Below are positions 58,044 to 64,000 of a DNA stretch of 64,000 nucleotides, one piece after another (the first letter of the stretch is position 1; each line of letters begins with the position of its first letter). Below the pieces are notes generated by a model. It was not told the origin of the DNA and searched no databases. It saw nothing but the letters and a program-made list of their open reading frames with translations. The position numbers and the translations under genes are program-made. Origin of the DNA: Isoetes taiwanensis (taxonomy: Eukaryota > Streptophyta > Lycopodiopsida > Isoetales > Isoetaceae). The DNA lies in NCBI GenBank assembly GCA_021234155.1, contig JAJEKV010000390.1, forward strand, positions 179,176-243,175, given 5' to 3'.

Positions 58044-61000
58044 ATGGATCATGTTGATGATCCTAAAACGTTTGAAGAATTGAAGCGCCAAGCTATAAAA
58101 GATGGAGTTTCAGCTGTGGAGTGCCCATGTACAAAATGCAATGGAAACAAATTGAAGTCACTTGATGACATTCATCGTCATCTCAAATGTAATGGTTGGA
58201 GTCAACAATTAAAAGAGGTGAGAGAACCTTCAAATTTCCATATTTATCTTTTAGCACATGTTTAGTTTAAAATTACAACCATTGCAGGACACTAGACGTA
58301 AAGATACAGTGTCTCAAACAATTCAGGACACCTTCATGGTAATTGATAACGATTATGAAAGTCACGTACCTTTGGAAGGTGCTAGGGATAATTTTCCAAG
58401 TAGAAATGTAAGTGAAAGTCCACTTAGTGAAGGAGATCAGATAATAGATGGAGATCAGATAACAGATGGAGATCAGATAACAGATGGAGATCCATTATGT
58501 GATAACACTAGCGACCCATTAAAGCCATTATATGATGGAAGTTCATTGAACATGTTATCTGCCGTACTTTTGATTCTTGATCTGAAGACTATGCATGGAT
58601 GGTCAAATTCTAGCCTTGATGATCTTCTAAAAGTTTTGGGAGGACAGTTGTTACCCAAAGAAAACTTATTGCCACGATCATCTTATTATGCACAAAAATT
58701 GATGAAGGATCTTGGTCTGGAGTATGAATCTATCCATGCTTGCCCAAATGATTGTATTCTGTATAGAGGGGAGTATGCTAATCTTGAGTCTTGCCCTAAT
58801 GAAAAATGCCAAGAAAGTCGATGGAGCAAAAAAGGCAAACCTAGTGCACGTAAAAAGTTGTCGCGTTACTTCCTGTCATACCCCTCGACTTTGAAACTAT
58901 ATGAATGTCCATCAATGGCAAGACATATGACATGGCATGCTAACAATGTAAGTAAAGATGGCATTTGCAGATATGTCTCTGATTCACCAGCATGGCAGCA
59001 CATCAACAACATGTGGCCTGACTTTGTTGAAGATCCCCGCAACATTAGGTTTGGTTTGGCATTTGATGGCGTAAGCCCGTTTAGTGAGATGAGATCTAAC
59101 CCGGAGTACTTGGCCTGTTATGTTGGTAAATTACAATATTGAACCATGGTTAGCTACAAAGCCGCATTTAATTATGTTGACATTGTTGATTCACGGACCA
59201 CGCAAGTACCTTCTTCAAAAATTGATGTTTACATGAGTCTTATTGTGGAAGAGTTCCATAAGCTTTGGGAAGGAGTAAAAGCATTTGACTTGAAACAAGC
59301 CTACTTTGGAGAGGGAATTCACCTTGCGTTCAATGATCATGTGGACTATACATGACTTTCCCCGCATATGGTTTGTTGGCGGGATGTGTAACCCATGGAT
59401 ATCGAGCATGTCCCATTTTGTGGACCTGATATTCATGTTCGCAAGTCTAGCGATCTTAGAAAATTTATTTATGCAAAGGCCATCGCCGATATCTCCCCAT
59501 TGATCACAATTTTCGGAGAATGAAAGTATTTGATGGGAAAGTTGAATTTGGAACAGCCCCAAATCTTGCGGAACCTCCATGATATACAAAATTGGATAAT
59601 GGAAAAGGAAGAATGGGAGAGAAAGGAGTTGTCTCGAAAAAGAATTGAAAAAAAAAGAAACTTGATGATGCGATGATGATGATCCAATTGAAAAGGACGG
59701 GGTGGAAACGCCTTTCTATATTTTATGAGCTTCCATATTGGGAGGTATGTCATGCTTGCATATGTATATATGTACTTAGTAACTTATGTCATTACGTGTA
59801 CTTATCTTTTTCATATTACATATTACTGACATCTTCTTATCCTAAAAAACAAGCTAGATGTGATGCACGTGGAGAAAAATGTTGCGAAAATATAGTTAAA
59901 ACAATACTTGGAGATCTTGACAAGGACAATGAAAAGGTAACGAGAGGACATGAGAGAGATTGGAATTGCGTGAGTCCCTCACGGTCTCAATCACAAAACG
60001 GTAAAGTTATTTTACCTCATGTCTGTGATGTTCTTACAAAAGAAGAAAAAAGCTTTCTTTGTCCGTTATACAAAGTGTGAAACCTCCGACAGTGATTGTC
60101 CTCTAACTTCAAAAAATGTGTTGCAAATGGAAAGCTCAAAACCGATGAAATCACATGATTATCATATTCTTCTTCAGCAGTTCCTTCCTTTGGCTATACG
60201 TGATTGTCTAGGAGAAGGAGAAAGAATGTCAATATTAAGACTCAGTGCTTTGTTTAAGCAAATTACTGCAAAAGAGATTCATTTGAGTGAGATGAGTAAC
60301 TTGAAGAGCGAAGCTGTGAATGTGTTATGCTTGCTTGAGAAGCATTTTCCGCCACCTTTTTTTCACGATCATGGCGATCTCATCATACATCTAGTAGAAG
60401 AGCTAGCTATTTGTGGGCTCAGGATCGCATCGCGATGGATGTATCCCATTGAGAGATTCTTAAAACATCTCAAGAAATATGTTCGCAACATGGCATATCC
60501 AGAGGGATCCATTGCTGAAGGATATATAATTAATGAAGCAATGACTTTCACCACCATGAAGGAGGACAAAAATATTGAACTTTTAGGTGAATATGATGGT
60601 GTCTTGGAGCGTAACACATCTGAGGTTTTGGAAGGCAAAGGAACTTTGATAAAGTTGGATGTATCATTGAGACAACAAGCACATGAATGCATTCTAGCAA
60701 ATTCAACCATCATCAACACATGGAGATTGTAAGTATTCAGTTTTATAATTTAGATTGATGTGCTTTAATGACAAAGTTAACTTTCAATCATTAATAACGA
60801 AAAATATGATCAATCACAACATGATGTCTTTTCCGGGTGGCGGCCAGGGAGAGCGAGGTTATGAACTTTCGAGTGGCTTAAAATGGAAGTCCAGCATATG
60901 GTTCAAAATGAGGAGCAGGTAGATCCATTGTTGCTTGACCTTGCTTTTGGAGTTGAAGAATATGCTACAAGTTATAAAAGCATGTGGGCATATGGTTGGC

Positions 61001-61600
61001 ATTTACGAGTGCAAGACTTAGGCGCCAAAGCAAGTGACACAAGATTCGGGCATTTTGCAATATTTCAATCTACGGCCGTAGTAGTGCTAAAGACAAGCGT
61101 CCAATTGAAGTGACATAGAATATTTTGGCAAAATTCAACTGATTCTACTGTGTTCTATTAGTACTTGTAAATATATTATTAATACTATAGTACATTTAAT
61201 TTATAACACTAATTCTTTTTTTCGTGGTTTTGTAGGTTTGTCTTGGTTCATCGCGATGTGGTGCTTTTGCAATGCCATTGGTATAGGCGATATTATTGGA
61301 CAACGAGCATCTACAAAATTTGACAAGTATGGCTTTCAACCGGTGGACACTACAAAAATTTTGCATATAAATCTAATTCAAGTTCTCAACCCTTTGTCTT
61401 TCCAGAACATGTCCAACAGGTAAAACTGCAATTATAGTTTCTTACTTGCAATTTTTTTTTTTGTGAAATCGTCTGGTTAAGCATTTAAATATATGCAGGT
61501 TTTCTATTTTGATGATCCACATAACGTAGGTTGGTCTATTGTGCTCCGAAACCCATCTCGTAGATGGGCTAGTACTTACGATGAAAGTGAAAAAGTAACT
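58044..61600 (+). pseudogene. TNP2-type CACTA transposase, decayed
   Basis: Exon 1 (58044-58217) encodes a transposase-associated zinc-binding domain with CPCTKC and H...HLKCNGW. A 70-bp GT...AG intron follows (58218-58287). Exon 2 (to 59142) has the Tnp2 signature HACPNDCILYRGEYANLESCP and GLAFDGVSPFSEMRS. Then, with stops and frame changes: LLIPGPRK / IDVYMSLIVEE, MWTIHDFP, LDVMHVEKNV (about 59860) and a DUF4218 block (60019-60728: DYHILLQQFLPLAIR, WMYPIERFLKHLKKYVRN). It ends with a DUF4216-like part (60.88-61.57 kb: DTRFGHFAIFQ, VFYFDDPHNVGWSIVLRNPSR). The domain order is that of complete plant TNPD/TNP2, the enzyme that cuts CACTA ends. At least four disruptions make it inactive. Confidence 0.88.
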
Positions 61601-61874
61601 TGATGACATCGTGTATTTCATAAATCTTGTAATATATCTCTCTTTCACTTTTGTAGTTCAAAGGACATCACAAGTGCAATTTAATTCAATTTCACGATTC
61701 TGACATTGTAATATGATAATGTATGATCTTATAAAATTAAATAAGAAACAAAGTGAAGTTTCTATTGATTTTAGTATGCTTCTACTTTTTCACTATAGCA
61801 ATATTATAACACAATAAATGAGGAGTTTTATAGTTACACTTAAATCAAAGATATAGATAGTTGCCCGTATGATT

Positions 61875-62380
61875 ACATGGCACTTGTATATATGCCACTT
61901 GTATTGAACAAATGGCAAAAGTCCCACCACACTTTAATGGCAAATAGAAGTCACTTATACAAGTGTCATTTGTTCATCTGCAAATGGCACCAACAAGCAG
62001 CACTAACATGTCACTTATTAGTTTGCCATTTACGTCGCTCAAAATGGCAAAACATTGCCCACACTTAGATGGCACATTCAAGTCACTTAGACATGTGATG
62101 TTTATTGCAACGCAAATGGCACAAATAGGCAGCACTTATGGGGCACTTACATGACACTTATTAGTTTGCCATTTATGTAGGTTGAAATGGCAAAACATCG
62201 ACCACACTTAAATGGCACATGCAACACACTAATCTATGTGCCATTTATAAGGCAAAACAAATGGCAACATAAGCGTGCGGCTTAAATGGCACATACTTGT
62301 CACGTTTTGTTATGTGCCAATTACAATGATACAAATGGCAAATTCATGAAATTGTGCCATTTCTTCGTTGCCATTTATGC
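61875..62380. repeat. Right subterminal repeat array of the CACTA element
   Basis: AAATGGCA(C/A) and ATGTGCCATTT words recur at least fifteen times in both orientations in about 500 bases. They mirror the left array at 48785-49200. They probably are TNPA-type binding sites by analogy with En/Spm. Confidence 0.8.
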
Positions 62381-62395
62381 ATTTTTGTAGTAGTG

Positions 62396-64000
62396 GCGTC
62401 GAGTGCGTCAAGTCTATCTTGCCTAGTCTTGTGACCAAAAGTCCTCGTAAAGGACCTTCCGCGTTGGTGATGTTACCCGGATGCTCCAAGAGTCCCATCA
62501 ATATTCAATTGTCGTGTAGTAAATTGTCTTTGTATATTTGGTAGTCTACGGTGTGCCCTTCTTGTTAAATGGGAGCATGCGACCCAATGGAGGATATGCT
62601 TATGGATACTGTTTTGGGCTGACCAATGTCTTTCACCCGAGCTCTTAGGTGCTAGCATCTTTGATTTCGGATGGCATTGGGGTTTTCCATCCTCTCCTTC
62701 TTTCCACATTCTTATTCCACCGGCGGTAGCCAATCCCGCGAGCGTGGGGCGAGCCTTATGGTACATGGCCGGGCCGATCACCATTCATAGCAAACCTAAA
62801 GGTCGAGGAGGCTCGGTGTGACCCGGTCAATCTATCTTCCCCATCGGGGATATACCCTTCTATGAAACCTTTCCAATCACGGAACCTTATGAACAAGATA
62901 TGGCGGCTTGTTGAGATTGCGTATGAAATTCATACAACAACTTCGGGCATGGTTAGCACTTTGGCTTTCCTCAAGGTAGATGAAAAATTACCAAACATAG
63001 CATCTATATCATCATGTGTATGGCCGGGCATCATAAAACCTAACTCAATCTCCTCGAAAACACCCGGATATACAAGGTATGAAAGATATGAGAATACATA
63101 CCTATTTTTGTTTTGTAGGATGCATTGTCTAGTTGCAACATCAATTTTGCGAGGGAGGGCTTCAATGAGGTCCCTCAGGTTGAGGATGGCAGCGGGGATG
63201 CTCTTCCGAACGGCGACAACTTGGGCGCTAAGCTTGGTGATGATTGTCACGTAAGGCCCTTGCCCAATCACGGGACTGAAGGATGAGGTACATTGCAAGA
63301 TGGCCTCTGCAAACTCATTAGGCGGCTCAACCTTTTCAGGAATACTATTCAAAGGAACCTACGTGGAAGTTGGAGTCGTCGACCCGAATCAAAGCAAAAT
63401 TTCCATAGCACCCTCTCCCATGGCCGTGGGTAAGTGCACTGTCAATGAAGTCTTTAGCTTATCTAGTCTCCAAAGAGACTTCACGGAATCGAACAACTTT
63501 GGAATCATAGTCTTTGCACGATCCATTTTGTAGCGTGAATGATACATACATAGTCGAGGATGCGTGGGATGCGGTCTCCATGACCCGATCTTGGGTGCGA
63601 CATGATTCTTTGCTCTAGTCGATGTGCCCTTCTCGATCATGCAATATTCTCCTTTTCAGCCTCATCCTTAGTCTTCAACTGCGACCGTGCGGATAACCTC
63701 GCCAAGTGTCACACTTGGAGAATGCATTCTTCTTAGCAAGCAATCTTGGCGTCCTTGAAGCTCGTCTCCGCGTCCTATGAAATCTGCCGGAGATGCCGTC
63801 TTGCACAATGAGTGCCATCGCCCGTTGACCTCTTCGAGAATGCATGTCTTCCATAGCGCAACTTCCTCACGTTTTCTCGAATCCCATCATCATTCCTCCT
63901 GCTACGGTGAGGTAAGGATTCACAATTTTCCTTCACAAACATGGAAAAACACCTCTCGAGGCCAAGGTCACAAGTGCTTTCATCGCCTCGAATTGCCATG
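62396..64000 (-). pseudogene. DUF7869-type gene, N-terminal and central part
   Basis: Minus-strand blocks, from the window's right edge inward: KKNAFSKCDTW (about 63.7 kb), YHSRYKMDRAKTMIPKLFDSV with LWRL (63.45-63.56 kb), LMLQLDNAS then QNKNRYVFSYL...GVFEEIELGFMMPGHTHDDIDAMFG (62.93-63.13 kb), GGIRMWKEGEDGKPQ (62.7 kb) and FGHKTRQDRLDALD ending at the CACTA junction. The order DG/KMD.AKT, QLDN..NKNRY and GHTH(D/E)DID matches the conserved core of DUF7869-type proteins. A frame change lies between LDNAS and QNKNR, and one in-frame stop lies near 62475. The gene continues past the window edge and ends at 48325 on the far side of the CACTA element. Confidence 0.75.

Larger units (their letters stand above)
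48767..62395. mobile_element. 13.6-kb CACTA (En/Spm) transposon
   Basis: The left end is CACTACTACAAAAAT (48767-48781) and the right end its exact inverse (62381-62395), a 15-bp terminal inverted repeat with the diagnostic CACTA. The flanking triplets are ACG (48764-48766) and GCG (62396-62398), a 3-bp target duplication with one substitution. Both subterminal regions carry dense AAATGGCAC-type repeats. Inside are a decayed TNP2-type transposase on the plus strand, a TNPA-like gene on the minus strand, and a pentatricopeptide-repeat gene fragment. Stops and frameshifts in the transposase mean it is not autonomous now. Confidence 0.92.

Overview
The window reads as nuclear DNA of a land plant, and a non-seed vascular plant such as a fern or lycophyte is the best guess. 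Spliced, AT-rich sequence is packed with decayed plant-type transposable elements: CACTA/En-Spm, TRIM and Copia-like LTR elements, L1-like and other non-LTR elements, MITEs and tRNA-derived short repeats. A Penelope-like reverse transcriptase remnant and a tandem pseudokinase-kinase gene fit a non-seed lineage better than a grass or a core eudicot. The species call is inference. There are no bacterial operons, CRISPR arrays or rRNA genes.

Layout. 1-8.2 kb is mostly anonymous sequence. It holds a poly(A)-tailed retrocopy with a target-site duplication and an extra copy of the promoter/5' UTR of the kinase gene that follows. 8.2-13.3 kb carries the main host-type gene: an N-terminal helical region, a pseudokinase domain (HGN for HRD, VAG for DFG) and a second kinase domain with every catalytic motif. 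A 1.7-kb palindrome-rich insertion flanked by AAG splits the pseudokinase domain. A reverse-transcriptase fragment lies in the 3' flank. 13.5-20.4 kb has no gene but has a candidate Helitron terminus, a tRNA-derived head and a striking TTCnnGAA array. 20.4-25.6 kb is a rearranged block: two broken copies of the second kinase domain plus the RT fragment, a Copia-like LTR piece between them, and a 0.95-kb repeat on both sides. The right-hand repeat contains a textbook TRIM element (two 122-bp LTRs, PBS, PPT, 5-bp duplication).

26.8-48.3 kb is a transposon graveyard. It contains a Penelope-like RT, a zinc-knuckle gag-like ORF, a 5'-truncated L1-type LINE, a foldback MITE, a 2.65-kb element with TTAA ends resembling piggyBac, a second LINE, several tandem repeats and a perfect 41-bp inverted repeat.

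48.3-64 kb is a nested insertion. A 13.6-kb CACTA element (48767-62395) with TNP2-type transposase and TNPA-like genes in divergent orientation sits inside the coding sequence of a DUF7869-type gene on the minus strand. Its two halves rejoin in frame when the element and one CGY target copy are removed. The CACTA element also carries a decayed stretch of a pentatricopeptide-repeat (PPR) gene, apparently captured host DNA, and exon-level tandem duplications.

Nearly every reading frame here is interrupted. The least damaged protein-coding segment is the second kinase domain at 11.7-12.5 kb.
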